DNA of 64,000 nucleotides, taken from Megalonaias nervosa. Taxonomy: Eukaryota; Mollusca; Bivalvia; Unionida; Unionidae. Where the stretch lies: assembly GCA_016617855.1 (NCBI GenBank), contig JAECUM010004449.1, positions 1 to 64,000 on the forward strand, written 5' to 3'. Positions within the stretch are counted from its first letter, which is position 1; the number at the start of each line of letters is the position of its first letter. The translations under genes and the position numbers were made by a program. The notes under the pieces were generated by a model. The model was not told the origin of the DNA and did not search any database. It saw only the letters and a program-made list of their open reading frames with translations. Below, one piece after another: positions 12,687 through 25,599 of the stretch.

Positions 12687-12924
12687 CCCTCGATTCATTG
12701 AAGGATACTCCTAATTTTCTTTGTACCGAGCTCCTGTGGTCCGTCCAGGAATGAGATCAAGTACACCCGTGTTTCATCCATGCTAATGATCATATTGTCG
12801 GCGAAATCATTCTTCTCTTTTGGCCTTCAAAAATTCATCGAATGATATTATTTACATTTTCTCCTCCAAATCTTCAGTAAAACGCCGGGTCATCGATGAC
12901 CGTGTGTGAAGCACTAGATTGTGT

Positions 12925-13585
12925 CCCTTTAAAAACTGTTCCATTCTTTCAATTTTCATAATTCCCATGAATTCTGGTAAAAAGGAACCAAAGTTGGCTG
13001 TTCTATATAAATAGTATACACAGCAATAACTTGCTTCAATTTACTTTTTGTAATCCATGCTAGCAAAAGGATCCATTCTTTTGGTGCAAGAATATTTTTT
13101 AGCTTCCTCATTCCCTGAAAAATTCTCATTGGAGACAACACATCTCCTGAAGGAGAAACTGCAAGGACTAAAGTAAGATTTCTTAATCTTCACCAGTTGT
13201 GCAAATTCTCACGCTTTAAAAATTATTCCATTGTTTCAATTTATTTTCAAAATTCCTGTGAATACCGGTAAGTTAGTTTCCCTATGTCGTCCGACTTGGT
13301 ATTTTAATACAAAATGGAACGCTTAAAAGAATCCAAAGTCGTCCTCCAAGATCAACTTGCTTTGTAATTAAATAATCTTTGAATATGATATAATGTCGGT
13401 AAGTTAAAAAACTGAGATTATTGCATGTCTGACAGTTGTGATATTCACCACCCGGGCTTTTATTTCCTTGCAGTCTGTAATCATATTTGATACAAACGGG
13501 CATTGATATTTGCAGGTAAATAGTATACACAGCAATAACTTGCTTTAATAATACCTTTTGTAACCCATGCTAGCGAAAAGATTTG
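12925..13585. repeat. Locally duplicated segments
   Basis: Two short blocks recur in the same order. Block A (ctttaaaaa..ttccatt..ttcaatt) lies at 12928-12985 and 13215-13272. Block B (aatagtatacacagcaataacttgctt) lies at 13009-13073 and 13519-13580. This indicates a local tandem duplication later split by an insertion or by divergence. No gene is recognised in it. Confidence 0.55.
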
Positions 13586-13748
13586 CACTCGCAGTGAATG
13601 TATTTTCAAATAATGACTTTATTTGCGAGATACTGTCATATTTAACCTGGATATAACACTGTCTTGGTTACTTTGGACCATACACTGTATCATGCGAGAT
13701 TGGCAGGTGCCACAAGCAATCGGTTGATATCCTTCCCCCTCCTCTCTT

Positions 13749-13762
13749 TGTCTGTCTGTCTG

Positions 13763-13811
<49 letters not shown>
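13749..13811. repeat. (TCTG)n-(TC)n microsatellite
   Basis: TCTG units grading into TC. Frames crossing it encode Ser/Leu or Arg/Glu dipeptides and are artefacts. Confidence 0.95.
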
Positions 13812-13814
<3 letters not shown>

Positions 13815-14257
13815 GATTTTGTTGGATCCAATTTCATAACATATTCAAACCTTGGAGTACAGCCAAACACGATTCGTTTTTCTATATTCACGTCGATGAA
13901 CAATGTGTCCTTTGTTATCTGACATAAGCGATACACACCGAGGTATTGATGCATACGCGACATAAACGGAGTTTGTGGATATCTTTTTTTCTTTAATTAA
14001 TTGCTCATGATGAAGAAAGAGGAATATATGATAACAATATAAAGTTAGTTTCTTTCATTTGTGATCAAATACGCGTTCTATTTATATATGTTACTGCAAC
14101 GTGCAATGGCGAGGGAGGGACGCAAATGCAACACAAATCTATTTTCGTTTCTTCCGACTTGTGACACATGGTCTAGGTTAAAAGAACTTTCAACATCAGT
14201 TGTAGGACAGTAAAACAATAATTATTTTATCATGTGCCAATATATACGGTAAATACG

Positions 14258-14388
<131 letters not shown>

Positions 14389-14399
14389 TCCATAATAGC

Positions 14400-17300
14400 C
14401 TGTAAATACTTTGATATATATCGTAGGATCCGGAGTCACTGACCCTAAACGAGAATGAATTACTGTGTCTGTCTGCTAGGCACGAAATATACTAGAGACT
14501 TCGTAGCATCAATTGTTTTATATTTTTGCATGGTCCATGGGGTAAAGCGGGTGGTGCGTGCTGACAAGGCGATGGGTACCGTAACCCCCGACGCGGATTC
14601 ATTTCGCCGTAGAGTTCAAATTAAAACTATACATGTATATTCACTTCTTGCGTATATAGCATATCTGTGTCACAGTGTAGGTAGATGTGCATACGTTGTA
14701 CTGATGGTATAAATACATTTAACTCTCCTAGCAAACTAAGACATTGATATTATTCAACCAATTAGATCGATGTAATCAATCAATATTTATGGCTATTAGA
14801 AGTACAACTTATTTCTTGCATTCGGTAGAATTTATTCTAAATTTCATTTTAGGGTCATTGTATACATACATTTGTTGGATGCTTTGAAAAATGCTTGTTT
14901 GTTAGGATTGTCAATAAAATTTTATTCTGTTCAGTTGTGTATTCATATCCCGACATGAATTTCTTTTATTTTTTCTCTTTTGCTTAAACACAGAGATAAA
15001 ATGGGGCATACTGTTTGGCAGTTTCTCCTTAAGCCACACTGCGGTGCATGATGTGAATAGCACATGATTATGATTGATATATAAGTAGCTGAAAGAACTA
15101 TAATTTCAATAAATATATGGTAATGTATTACATATTCCAATCGATCTATGAAGAGATTATTAAATGGTAATTCTAGATGAAAAGAGGTGTATTATATTTA
15201 ACATGGTTATACGGTTACTGGCTTTAAAAGTAAAACTTTAACAAAATGAAATAAATAAAATTAAATATTCACGCTGAATTTATTACACTCCAAAAAATAG
15301 AACCCTCGCACGATTCGTTTTTGGTAAGATCTTATGAGGTAAATGAATCTTTCAAAACTAAAACATAAAGCATTAATTTTTTCCAACGTGTTTATATGAC
15401 CTAATGACGGCAGATATATTTCTTCCATATAAGAAACATTATTAGATTCTGCACTAGTGCAACTAAAATAGTAAAACATTTGCCGCCAAAAGTAATGTTT
15501 CAAATTGCTTTCATATTTAAGCAAATTAAGATATTAAATGATTTCAGTACTGAAGACGGTTATCGGCCTTTACGACAGTAAAAGCTATCAAACGATACCA
15601 TTGAACTGACTGAAAATACATTGAAGAGTGTAAAAGATAGACCTTTAACCGTATTCTACATACTAGTTCGTGTACGTAGTTTTCTCCATCATTTCATCCA
15701 TCTATCAGAATGTAGATTTTTGTTTACTTACACCGTCCGTTTAACGATTATACACACTAAGACCCACACATAACTAGTTTGTAGTTTAAAACAAGGATAT
15801 GTTTGTATGTATAATAGGTAGTCCAAAGAGTTACTGAATGTATTCTTTGTGCAATAAGACTTGACCTTTGGTCAAACGACAACTTACATTTTCTAGAAAC
15901 AAGTCTATTGTTTAAGCAATAAAGCTTGAACAAGAGTTAATGGATAATTTTCATAATAAACATTGTCTTTCGGATTCTGCAATTTTACATTTTCTGCTCT
16001 TTCTATTTGTTTATAATGCTTGCGGTTGACATTTGTAATCGGACATTTAGCTTCATTGTTTGAATTATCCAATGCATCCTAATAAAAACAAAAAAAAATT
16101 GACAAACATACAATACACACATACACCGAGTGTCCGTTCCAATCACCGCATTCCAGTTGTTCGCCGATACGAAGGCTGATTTCAATATCGGTTAGAAAAT
16201 GACCGTTTTGTATGTTGCTGAACAGGCTTTCAACGTGGCTTTTGAAATCTTTTGACAGGAAATATGTATTTCACATTTTGATATTGAAGAATGTGGACCA
16301 TTCTAGAAATGGGTGAAGATATAATACAGTATTTATGGGTTTCACTGGCCAGGATTAATTGATAATGAAAGTAAGATTTTAGTTTAAAAAATATCTTTTG
16401 AGAGTTATCCTATTAGTAACTGAAAAACAGATACATTGTTTTATTGATAGAATTTCATTCCCTTCACGGACATGATTTTGGAAGACTCATTATTGAAATC
16501 AGCACCTGCCTCTGGTGCGGTACTGAAAGCACATGTTTCAATGGCTTAAACCACCATATGGTTGCATCAAGGCGCCCAGTAAATTGTGATTTGAAGTTCC
16601 ATTATATTATTGCGAAGGTAATAATTCCGTATCAACGTTTCTAATTCGCACATTGACAAAACATACATTGTGCAACAACGCTATTATCAGTGTTAGGGAC
16701 AATTTTCATGGATTGTTTTTAATTGCTAAAATATTAATGCGGAAACATTTTTGATTTGCATTTGCTCGCACCTTTGCTTAAAAGTCTGAATTTGTTCAAT
16801 CCATTGTTTCAACATTATTAGAAACTATATTGTTGATATGGTAATTTTGTCAGGCATTGTTTTAATATATACAATTTATGATTTGTTTGACTTTGTTATG
16901 AAACACTGACAATTACAAGGTGTGTTAAGCTGATTGCCGCCAGCATGTTCAGTTTTCATCGTGTGTGGAGAATGGCCTGGTGTCAGAGTCCTTCACCAAA
17001 ACAAATTAGTAAATTACTGCGTGAATAACGTTGTAATATTAATTGTAACATAACATTTAGAGATTAGTATTTTGGTGCTGTAAATGATAGAATGAGATTG
17101 TACAGAAATTTCGAATGAGCCAATATTCCCTATCTGTTAATGAGGTTGCCTTAATTAATCGGTATAAGAGATATGTCAAAGGCAGTCAGCTCTAAAAATG
17201 TAAGTAGCATCATCAATTAGATGTATGTACTAGGGCTCAACTGTTTTAGGACAGGAAGTTATATTGAATTTTATAATGAATGACTGGTTTTGTTACTCTT

Positions 17301-17970
17301 GTACAGTTCTTTTCTTTTATTAAGTTATTGATGTTTTGTCGTATGCACTGCTGACGAGACAATTAAAACTAAACTTTTCAAGATGTTATAACCTTTCATA
17401 ATTGTTTGCCTTCCTAGACATGAAATACCTCGTATTAGCAATTGCTAGGTTATAATATGGTTCTTTCAAATATCCTAGGGACAAACGAGAATAAATATTC
17501 AGACGAGTAAATTAATTCAATATGAAATATTTTTAATAAGCCAATCAGAATGCTTAGACCAGTGCGCGTTAATAGATAGACTTTCAAAGATGGAAAGAAA
17601 TATCATTAACATGTTGGTGATATATAGTGGTTTGGGCTATCGTTATCTAGAGGATGATCGACACCAGTGATACTGCCCGGGTAAATAATAAAATTAAATA
17701 TGGAATTAACGGGTGTAATAATCAGAGACCTGAGCAGAGATATAGAAAATAACAACACGAACCCCCAGTACGCAAAATATAACAATTTAATAAATATAGA
17801 AACAAAATGAAATTGAATATGACCTGTGAATGATACACTTTAAGTAATAAAATTACTAAATTTAAATAAAAGAAATTCGCCGTTCTTTTTGTATCGATAA
17901 CACAAATTTCATCATGAATTCGAGTGAACGATCAAACTCAAATTGCTCAGCTTGCATACGTAACCTGATT
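14400..17970. other. Long AT-rich non-coding interval
   Basis: I find no supported gene, RNA, transposon or tandem repeat in these 3.5 kb. The few open frames over 60 codons (for example 14455-14712 and 16444-16644 on +) show no recognisable motif and no flanking exon structure. Confidence 0.5.
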
Positions 17971-17974
17971 GCTC

Positions 17975-19824
17975 GCTGATACAAACCATCAGAGATAAAC
18001 TTGACAACGCAATTTCAATTGACTCTTCGTCACCATACAGTTGCGATACAGAATTTCAGCCGCAACCGTTAGCAGCATTTGAACCTGTCTCTATGGATTT
18101 AGTACGTACAATCGTGATGAAGAGTGCACCGAAGTCATGTGAACTTGATCCGATTCCGACATCACTGCTGCTTGAATGCTTAGATCCAATATTGCCTTCA
18201 CTAACTGATGTTATTAATACCTCTCTCTCATCCGGGGAATTCCCATCATTTTTCAAAACTGACATTGTAAAGCCTCTGCTGAAGAAACCAACACTCGACC
18301 ATAACGATTTACTGAACTACCGCCCAGTTTCGAATCTCCCATTCATGTAAAAAATCTTAGAAAAAGTTGTTCTATCCCAACTTGTATCTCATCGGAATTC
18401 AAACAGTCTTTTTAGCAATGTACAGTCTGCATATCGCCCTTGCCACAGTACGGAAACTACTTTTCTGAAAGTAGTTAATGACCTTTTGTCTGCTTTGGAT
18501 AGCGGAAAGATTACAGTCCTCACTCTCCTTGACTTGTCTGCAGCATTTGACACAATAGACCATGATATATTACTGCACCGTCTCCAGCATGTATTTGGCA
18601 TTCACGAAACAGCCTTACAGTGGTTCAAGTCTTACTTGGTCAACAGGACACACATTGTGACCGCAAATGGAAAACACTCCAGCCCAGTTGATATATGTTG
18701 TGGTGTTCCGCAGGGGTCTGTTCTTGGACCTGTTTTTTTTCATTCTATACACTCAGCCACTCTCAAGTGTCATAGATCATCATCCAGTGTCTCACCAATT
18801 GTATGCTGATGACACCCAAATATACAAATCTAGCCACCCAACTGAAGTTGAAGCTACCATCCAAGGCGTAGAGAGGTGCATTTCCGATGTGAAATCATGG
18901 ATGACATGTAACAAGCTGCAGATGAATGATGATAAAGCTGAAGCCATTCTGATTACAACACAAAGACTTTCTCATTCACATCCTTTACCTCAGACAATAA
19001 ATATCAGCAACACCAACATTAAATTCACACAGTCAGTACGAAACCTAGGTGTTACTCTCGACAGTACTCTCTCATTACACCAACATGTCATGAACATATG
19101 CAAGGCCGCATATCTTGAGCTGAGACGCATCAGCTCCATTTGCAAGTATCTTTCAGTTGATGCCACTAAAACACTTGTGTGTTCCTCAGTACTTTCAAGA
19201 TTGGACTATTGTAACTCGATTCTGTCTGGTTCGTCTCAATATCTACTCCAGAAACTTCAAAAAGTTCAAAACACAGCTTCTCGGATCATCCTTAGAGTAC
19301 CACAATCAGAGCATGCCTCCCCCTGCTCTGTACCCTACACTGGCTATCCATTCAATCCAGAATTAAACACAAAATTTGTTCTCTGTGCTACATTTCACTG
19401 ACGGGCTCCAGTCCAACATACCTATCTGACCTCACCCATGTGTACACACCAACAAGATACTTACGCTCCTCTTCTGACACTCATATTCTCATTATTCCCA
19501 CTATGAAAATGAAATCATATGGACAACGTTCTTTTGCATACCAGGGCCCAGCAATGTGGAATGAATTGCCCACTGAACTTAGACACAGAGACACAGTGAT
19601 CTCATTCAAGAGCGCTCTTAAAACTCACCTATTTCAACTGCAAGAACAGACTTAAAGACCTAATAATGTATCCTTACCTTAAATATTTACAGCATGTTTT
19701 CTGTTTTCTAATTTCGTGGTGTTTGTTTTTATTTTTGTAATCATATCATTATATATGCTTTTAAGTGTTGTCAAATGTTGTAAAGCGCTTAGAGCTTCTA
19801 AAGATTAGGCGCTATACAAAGTCC

Positions 19825-19866
<42 letters not shown>
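17975..19866 (+). mobile_element. L2/CR1-group non-LTR retrotransposon, 5'-truncated, reverse transcriptase pseudogene
   Basis: The reading frame from about 17975 to the TAA at 19653-19655 encodes most of a LINE reverse transcriptase. In order: PKSCELDPIPTSLL, LNYRPVSNLPF, then motif A LTLLDLSAAFDTIDH (about 18,520-18,565), GVPQGSVLGP (about 18,703-18,732), the catalytic YADDTQIY (about 18,805), RNLGVTLDS, and the C-terminal RLDYCNSILSG and MWNELPTELR. Damage is light: one in-frame TAA at 18348, a frameshift in the T run near 18,735 and another near 19,330. No endonuclease domain precedes it, so this is a typical 5' truncation. The 3' end has a GCGCT hairpin and an ATT tail, diagnostic of L2-like elements as I recall them. 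Confidence 0.85.
19781..19866 (+). repeat. LINE 3' terminal hairpin and (ATT)n tail
   Basis: agcgc (19784-19788) pairs with gcgct (19809-19813), followed by cuauacaaag-type sequence and a (TTA)n tail (about 19,825-19,866). L2-clade LINEs typically end in such a stem with a short tandem tail; the reverse transcriptase recognises it for target-primed reverse transcription. Confidence 0.75.
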
Positions 19867-19909
19867 CAAATTCAACGTTGGTGGCAGGTTAGAGTCGATG
19901 TATTCTATT

Positions 19910-19911
<2 letters not shown>

Positions 19912-19984
<73 letters not shown>
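19912..19984. repeat. (TC)n microsatellite
   Basis: About 72 bp of TC repeats, followed by C/T-rich sequence to about 20,040. Confidence 0.95.
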
Positions 19985-19986
<2 letters not shown>

Positions 19987-19989
19987 TCT

Positions 19990-22370
19990 TTCTGGTCATA
20001 AATCGTAATTTTTCTCTTCTCTTTCTCTCTCCAACCCTGTTTTGGGTCATCAACCGTAATTTCGCCCTCTATTTGCCTGTTTATGGTAACATATATAGAG
20101 CTATTATCTCATTCAAAAATATAATAATAGACAATCTTAATATTTGTAATGGTTTTCTTCTGTGTCGAGCATTACCCACTCTCTCGTTACGTCAGATATC
20201 GTTTTATCGTAATTCAGCAGAAACTAAGGCTAATATGGGTCACTTCGCAGCTTGACAGCTGACGTACAATCCTAGTACAGAAAGATTATTGTCCCTCCAT
20301 GGCGGCTATTCTGCATTCCTAACTGGACTATGACGTAATATAGACCTCTTAATAAACCGTTCATACGCCCTACTGTGGACTTTAAATCATTAACTGAACT
20401 AAATGTTGGCCGACTTAACAAAATTCACTTCATGTCTTGACTACAATATTGCCAACTAACAATTCATTGGCAAAACATACTAAAACCTATCAATTACTTA
20501 ATTCGAAGGGTACATAATTCATATAATTTAAAACGGATAAATTCAAACAACTCTCTCATTCATAACAAACATTATGCGTGTAATTCCTAGAATAAACGAG
20601 TTATATAACATTCAAGACAAATATTTGCAAATGGTTAACTTCCGAAAATGTACGTATGAATTTAAAATAAATAAATTCAGACAACTAATTGCGAACTCGT
20701 TTCGCTACAATTGCATGAGACTGAATCACACCTTGTGCTTTCCGAGACTCGATCGCTTCTAGGTAGCAGAATCTCTCTCTGTCTTTAAGTTCCGTGTCCC
20801 TCAAGCTTCCAGACAACCGTCCCTAGAACAATTTTAATGAGAAACTACTTTCTACTAACCTTGAAGCTAAAAACTTCTTGCTTTCCCGCAGAAACTTAGA
20901 ATGACAAATTTCGCGAATGCGTTTACTTGCAACATTGATTTTCGTATGAAAACATACACCCCTTAGTTAACTTAGCCAATCAGGATTAAAGTTATCTAAG
21001 TGACGAAACTTAACACACGCCCTTCGAGGTTAGAATAATTCTCTAGTCCGCCCCAATTACATAAACCGCTTCCTGAAAAATTCAAATGGCACAAATTTGT
21101 CCCAGGATTGCCTCCACTCTGTCGTTTTTCCGCCACTTAAAACTACATTCACCTTGCCTCTCCATACGTCCGATCGTTATTCCAATTAAAAATTATTCAT
21201 GCCCCAAACCGGAGGTGTTAAACCATTGCAATAAATTTAGTGATTTATACGGTATCTAGCCATTAGTCAATTTATGTTGTTTCGTGTCACACGGACCGCG
21301 GCAAGATTCACCCAATTATGTGTTGCAATAACATCTTTCAAAATTGACACTGTTACAGTTGGCTATTTGATTTTTGTTGATTAAAATTACACTTGAATAA
21401 TAATGTTATTAAAGCTAGCTAATGGCGAGAAATTCCAACATTGTCTTTCAAATGAGCATAGCTAGTTACATCATTTATATATGTAACAAGTGACATGTGC
21501 TAGTGATCAACGAGAGTATAGGTAATATAAACTATATATTGGTTTCATCGGCACAACTATTAAAATGGCTGCTGTCTCTCAAGTTTGTTTTCTCTCTCAC
21601 AAATCTCAAGATCGACAGGAAAATAAATTAACTGCAGAAATAATCAATTTGGAAGAGAGAAAAAATGTAACTGTATTAACAAAAATGGAGGGAAATAACG
21701 ATTTAGACGTTATTAAGAAGAAAAAGATGGATGTAATGAGGGTTAGGGATGGAGATTTTGGATTGAAGGAGAGAAAGTGAATAAATATTAATTACATTTA
21801 GAAACTAAACATTACGTCAGTACGACGATTTTACCTTTTGTTAAAAGCAATGGTCACTTAACAATGAGTCAGAACGAAATCATGGAAGAAGGAAACTTAT
21901 TATATATGAATTTATATAAAAGCCTGATGTTGATCACATCGATTTCGGAATGATGCTTAATAATCCAGAACTTCAAAGACAACGTTTTACAGAAACATTC
22001 CTTAAATGTTCCCAAATCAAATAGTGAAGCTTCGCATGTTCTACTAAAAAGTGCCTCATCAAAAAGCACACAATCTTGTGAATTCACAGTAGAGGTGTTT
22101 TAACACATTGTGGACGCTTTCTAGTGAGGGGAAGCTCTAGGTATAAACTTGTGGAATTATCTTCTGCACGGAAGAGTTATTATATGTGAACATAAAGGAG
22201 ATAAACCTAAAATAGTGAATTTCAAATTGGAGACCCATGTCACTCCAAAATGTATCATTCAAAATTAAAACTCTGCTGCCCTCGGTCATATGTAAGGATC
22301 AAACACGTTTTTTAAACGTACAGTACTTTGGATAGAATATAAGAAACGAATGTTTTATCGATATACACCA
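19990..22370. other. Non-coding interval, nothing recognised
   Basis: Open frames at 20574-20762 and 21565-21780 (+) are short, Lys/Asn-rich and without a recognised motif. No repeat boundaries or RNA genes were identified. Confidence 0.45.
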
Positions 22371-22387
22371 GAAAGCACAATAGTCCT

Positions 22388-23080
22388 GCCTCTTTTGATT
22401 GATTTTGAAAATGTATTTGACTCAGATGCATGGCCTTTTGTTTAAAAAAAATATGCATTATTTAATTATTTTTGTCTTGAAAAACCAATAACATTTGTAT
22501 AGCTTATATTTTTGTCGCAACATTAAGTTGTCTGGTATTTTTAATGGTCAAGACTCAAAAACTGGTCTGGTACTGAACGAGGATCGAGACAAGAAGACCA
22601 AGTTTCTTCATAGCAACTTTGTACAAAAGACACACAACTGATTAGCTTTAATTTTAGATTTCGGATTAGACATATTGCCACAAACCAGTCTTTGATAAAG
22701 ATTAATTTAAGCGATAATGATAAATGCACTTTCTGTAAGGAGGGAACAGAACACATTGAGCACTTATTCTACGACTGTTCAGTTACTGAACATGTTTGGA
22801 AATTATTGGTGGAATGGATCCAAGCTTATGACCCTAATTCAAAATTACACGAAAAGATGTCTTATAGAAAATAAAAATATTGATGATACTATCAGCTTCT
22901 TAATTTTGCTTGCAAAAAGTTAGATATACAGATCAGGTTGCGCATCAAACATTCCAAATCTCACGTATTATGAAAATTGTGTTTTATCATAGAAAAGTCT
23001 GGAAAACTATGTTGCCAAAGTGAATAACAGAAGTGATGAGTTTAAGAAAAAGTGGACCGTTTTGTCAACGTTTGGTTTGA
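22388..23080 (+). pseudogene. L1-like LINE fragment A (RT motif A and C-terminal Cys/His region)
   Basis: LLIDFENVFDSDAWPF near 22391-22443 is an L1-type reverse transcriptase motif A (usually DFEKAFDS). After a deletion, 22628-22874 encodes the C-terminal tail in one frame: ISFNFRFRIRHIATNQ, then the zinc-knuckle-like CTFCKEGTEHIEHLFYDC (C-x2-C, H-x3-H type spacing) and VWKLLVEWIQ. L1/Tx1-like elements carry such a region after the reverse transcriptase. Frame breaks and stops abound, so it is dead. The whole middle of the reverse transcriptase, including the catalytic DD, is missing between about 22,445 and 22,620. Confidence 0.65.
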
Positions 23081-23329
23081 TTTCTTAGTTTTTCGTTCCT
23101 TTCGCGTCAAACAAACAAATAGGCAATGTAAATCACCTTGAGGTCTGTACTTGATTAGTTCCTTTTTTTACAATATTTGTGAGTGTATGTGTCTGTGTGT
23201 GTATGTGAGTATGTATTGTGTGGTGTGTAAATAACGGAACATCGTAAACTTCAGGAAGGAAAATAATTATAAGGTAATTCCCCGTACATATGATCAGGTG
23301 GTGATGTAGGGAAACATGTAAAAAAAATC

Positions 23330-23935
23330 TGACAAGTTATGATCAATGAAAAAAGAAGCAACAAAAAAACCTTTCTTCATTGGTTGTGTTCAGACAGTTT
23401 AGCCAATGTGATAAGAAAACGTGAACTTATTAAGGGAATATACATAAGCCATGAAGGTATGTTCTTTCACAGCATGCAGATAATTCTATACTTGCCCTTG
23501 ATGGTTTATAGAATTATCTGGCGTCTTCTTTGCATCTCTGAAATTACTATTCTCAACGTTTCTGGTTTTAGAATAAATATCGAAAACAACAAAGGTAATT
23601 TCGATTGGAAGAAAAAGGCAGCAACAAGAAATATTGTACAGGATGTATGAACTTAATTGGAGTTGTATCAACTTTGTTGTCTTAGGTGTAAAGTTTTCAA
23701 TCAATTTAGAAACAAAATCTAAACTCTTAATTATTGGTCACATATTCGGGAAATTAAGAACCTGATAATTAAATGGAACAAGAGGTCTTTCACTCCATTC
23801 GGAAAGATAACAGTGATAAAAGTTTTATCTGTCACTAAAGTTAATAATTTGTTATTGTCACTAATACATCCATTAAGCAGGTAATTGTTAAAATATGGTT
23901 TAATCCTGATATTACAGTATATGGAAAAAAGTGTG
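23330..23935 (+). pseudogene. L1-like LINE fragment B (reverse transcriptase thumb region)
   Basis: Two pieces resemble the part of L1-like reverse transcriptase that follows the catalytic motif: ILNVSGFRINIENNKG then WKKK (about 23,550-23,615), and LIIKWNKRSFTPFGKITVIK (about 23,762-23,821), typically found as NWW-R-LTPIGKI-VIKSL. This region should lie upstream of the C-terminal piece found in fragment A, yet here it is downstream. These are therefore two separate insertions or a rearranged one. Not functional. Confidence 0.55.
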
Positions 23936-24249
23936 TATTGCAAAACAAGCTTTCAGAAAGGCATCATATTTTTCAAAGATTTTGTTAAACAGGGTGTCTC
24001 CTCGATAAGTTTTCATAGTTATGAAATCTGATTTTCGGTAATCATTAATTTTATATCTTTATAAGAATAATTGAAGCTCTAACGTCACACGAAAATAAAT
24101 TCGGTATCATTGATGACCCTAATTTATAAGAATGTTTTATAAATACTGTTGTGTTTACCATCATCAAAACAAAACCAAATATAGAGGTGTTATGACAAGA
24201 CGAAAGACAAAACAATTGGCAAAGGTGAAGCAGACGTTGCCGAATGAAT

Positions 24250-24269
24250 TGACCTCTGACCTCTGACCT
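24250..24269 (-). promoter_or_regulatory. Three tandem AGGTCA half-sites spaced by 1 bp
   Basis: TGACCT occurs at 24250, 24257 and 24264, each separated by one base. On the minus strand this is AGGTCA-N-AGGTCA-N-AGGTCA. DR1 arrays bind RXR, HNF4 and COUP-TF class nuclear receptors. No gene start is known nearby and the pattern is also a simple 7-bp tandem repeat, so a regulatory role is speculative. Confidence 0.2.
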
Positions 24270-24560
24270 CCGAATCAATTAAAACTAAACACGATTGACT
24301 TTCTTATGATAACAAACTCAACACGTACCTAATGACGCCTAGGCTATTTGGTAGGTATAGCTCCAAAAACTTAATCAGATGTTAAAATATTTTCACCATT
24401 GTGGCAGATCGGATAGTCGGTCGTCGACGATTGAAACACGGAAGTTTCATTGGGTGTTTCGATTATTCATTCTGAGCAAAATGATAAACAAAAGAAAGTA
24501 AGCAGAAATGACTGTTGACTTTCATAGGAAAAAAAGTTTCCTTCTCTTCACCTAATAACG

Positions 24561-24867
24561 TATTTACCCATGGGCGCCCTCAGGATTCTTTTGTAGGGGG
24601 GTCACGACTTTGTGCAGCGGGGGGGGGGGTCAGGATTTTCAGGGGCGTCAGTCAGTCACGGCCGGGAGAGTTAGTATAAGAAACAGTCTGAAACTAAAGC
24701 TAATATTTATTAAGCGTTTTGAACAGAATCTTGTGAATATTGTCAGCTTCATTTGCATGATTAAACTTGTCGGAATTTATATATACATTTGCAGTATGAT
24801 TTCGGGGGGGGTCACGTGCCACCCCACCCCCCCTTTAACCCATGCTGAGGGCGCCCATGTATTTACC
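24561..24867. mobile_element. 291-bp MITE with perfect 8-bp target duplication
   Basis: The element 24569-24859 begins catgggcgccctcag and ends in the exact complement. It is flanked by tatttacc on both sides (24561-24568 and 24860-24867), a perfect 8-bp target-site duplication. Runs of G and C lie inside each end. The 8-bp duplication and CA-start termini point to the hAT superfamily. No coding potential is seen. Confidence 0.85.
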
Positions 24868-24940
24868 TGCTGTTTTATGTTGTTAAATAGCTAGTAACTT
24901 TTATTACTATAACATATTGCTTTTGAAAACTATCCCTGTG

Positions 24941-25165
24941 TAGATGAACTAGTCAGTGTGGTGGTAGTACTCTGTGTAGATGAGTAATAGGCACTATTAC
25001 TTGGACCGGTGAAGTAGTCAATTAGATATTGTTCGTCTGTGAAGCTGAAGTATTCAGTCGGGTAGTAGTACTCAATGTAGTTAAAATAGTCAGACGGGTA
25101 CTAGAACTCTATTTAGTTCACGTTAAAACATCCGGTCGGGTACTAGACCTTTATTTAGTTCAAGT
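24941..25165. repeat. Degenerate minisatellite (unit about 40-50 bp)
   Basis: The motifs agtc-g-cgggtactag and tatttagtt recur at least four times with substitutions and small indels, for example around 25,055, 25,090 and 25,135. The array resembles decayed tandem units. Confidence 0.5.
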
Positions 25166-25456
25166 TGTCGATGTGAAATAAAATTTCAACGATAATACTT
25201 ACTATTATGTCATCCAATCTTTAATATAAAATTTACAAATGCTTAATTAAGATAAATATGTCAATGAGTAGAATGAAACACAACTCTGTAGTAGTGCAAC
25301 ACTGTAGCAGTAGGTACTACTGAAACTCAACGGAATATGTGAACACTTTCATAAGGAATTCTTAGTCTTCCTCATCATCATCGATGTCGTCGTAATTTGT
25401 AGCTTATATTATCATTAGTAGTAGTAGTTGCAGTAGCATGAGTATTTACTCTTTGA

Positions 25457-25599
25457 ACATACATACATACATACATACATACATACATACATACATACAT
25501 ACATACATGTGTGTACACATACAAATTACTACATGCATACATACATACATACATACATACATACATACATACATACATACATACATACATACATACATA
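25457..25599. repeat. (CATA)n microsatellite, two blocks
   Basis: CATA repeats at 25457-25508 and 25531-25599 are separated by a short variant spacer. Frames with Ile-His-Thr-Tyr or Met-Tyr-Val-Cys repeats are artefacts. Confidence 0.95.

Noticed and set aside
20574..20762. 62-codon open frame as a gene
   Set aside because: No motif, no splice context and Lys/Asn-rich composition expected from AT-rich DNA.
25457..25599. CRISPR-like array of direct repeats
   Set aside because: The units are 4-bp simple repeats with no spacers, in a eukaryotic context.
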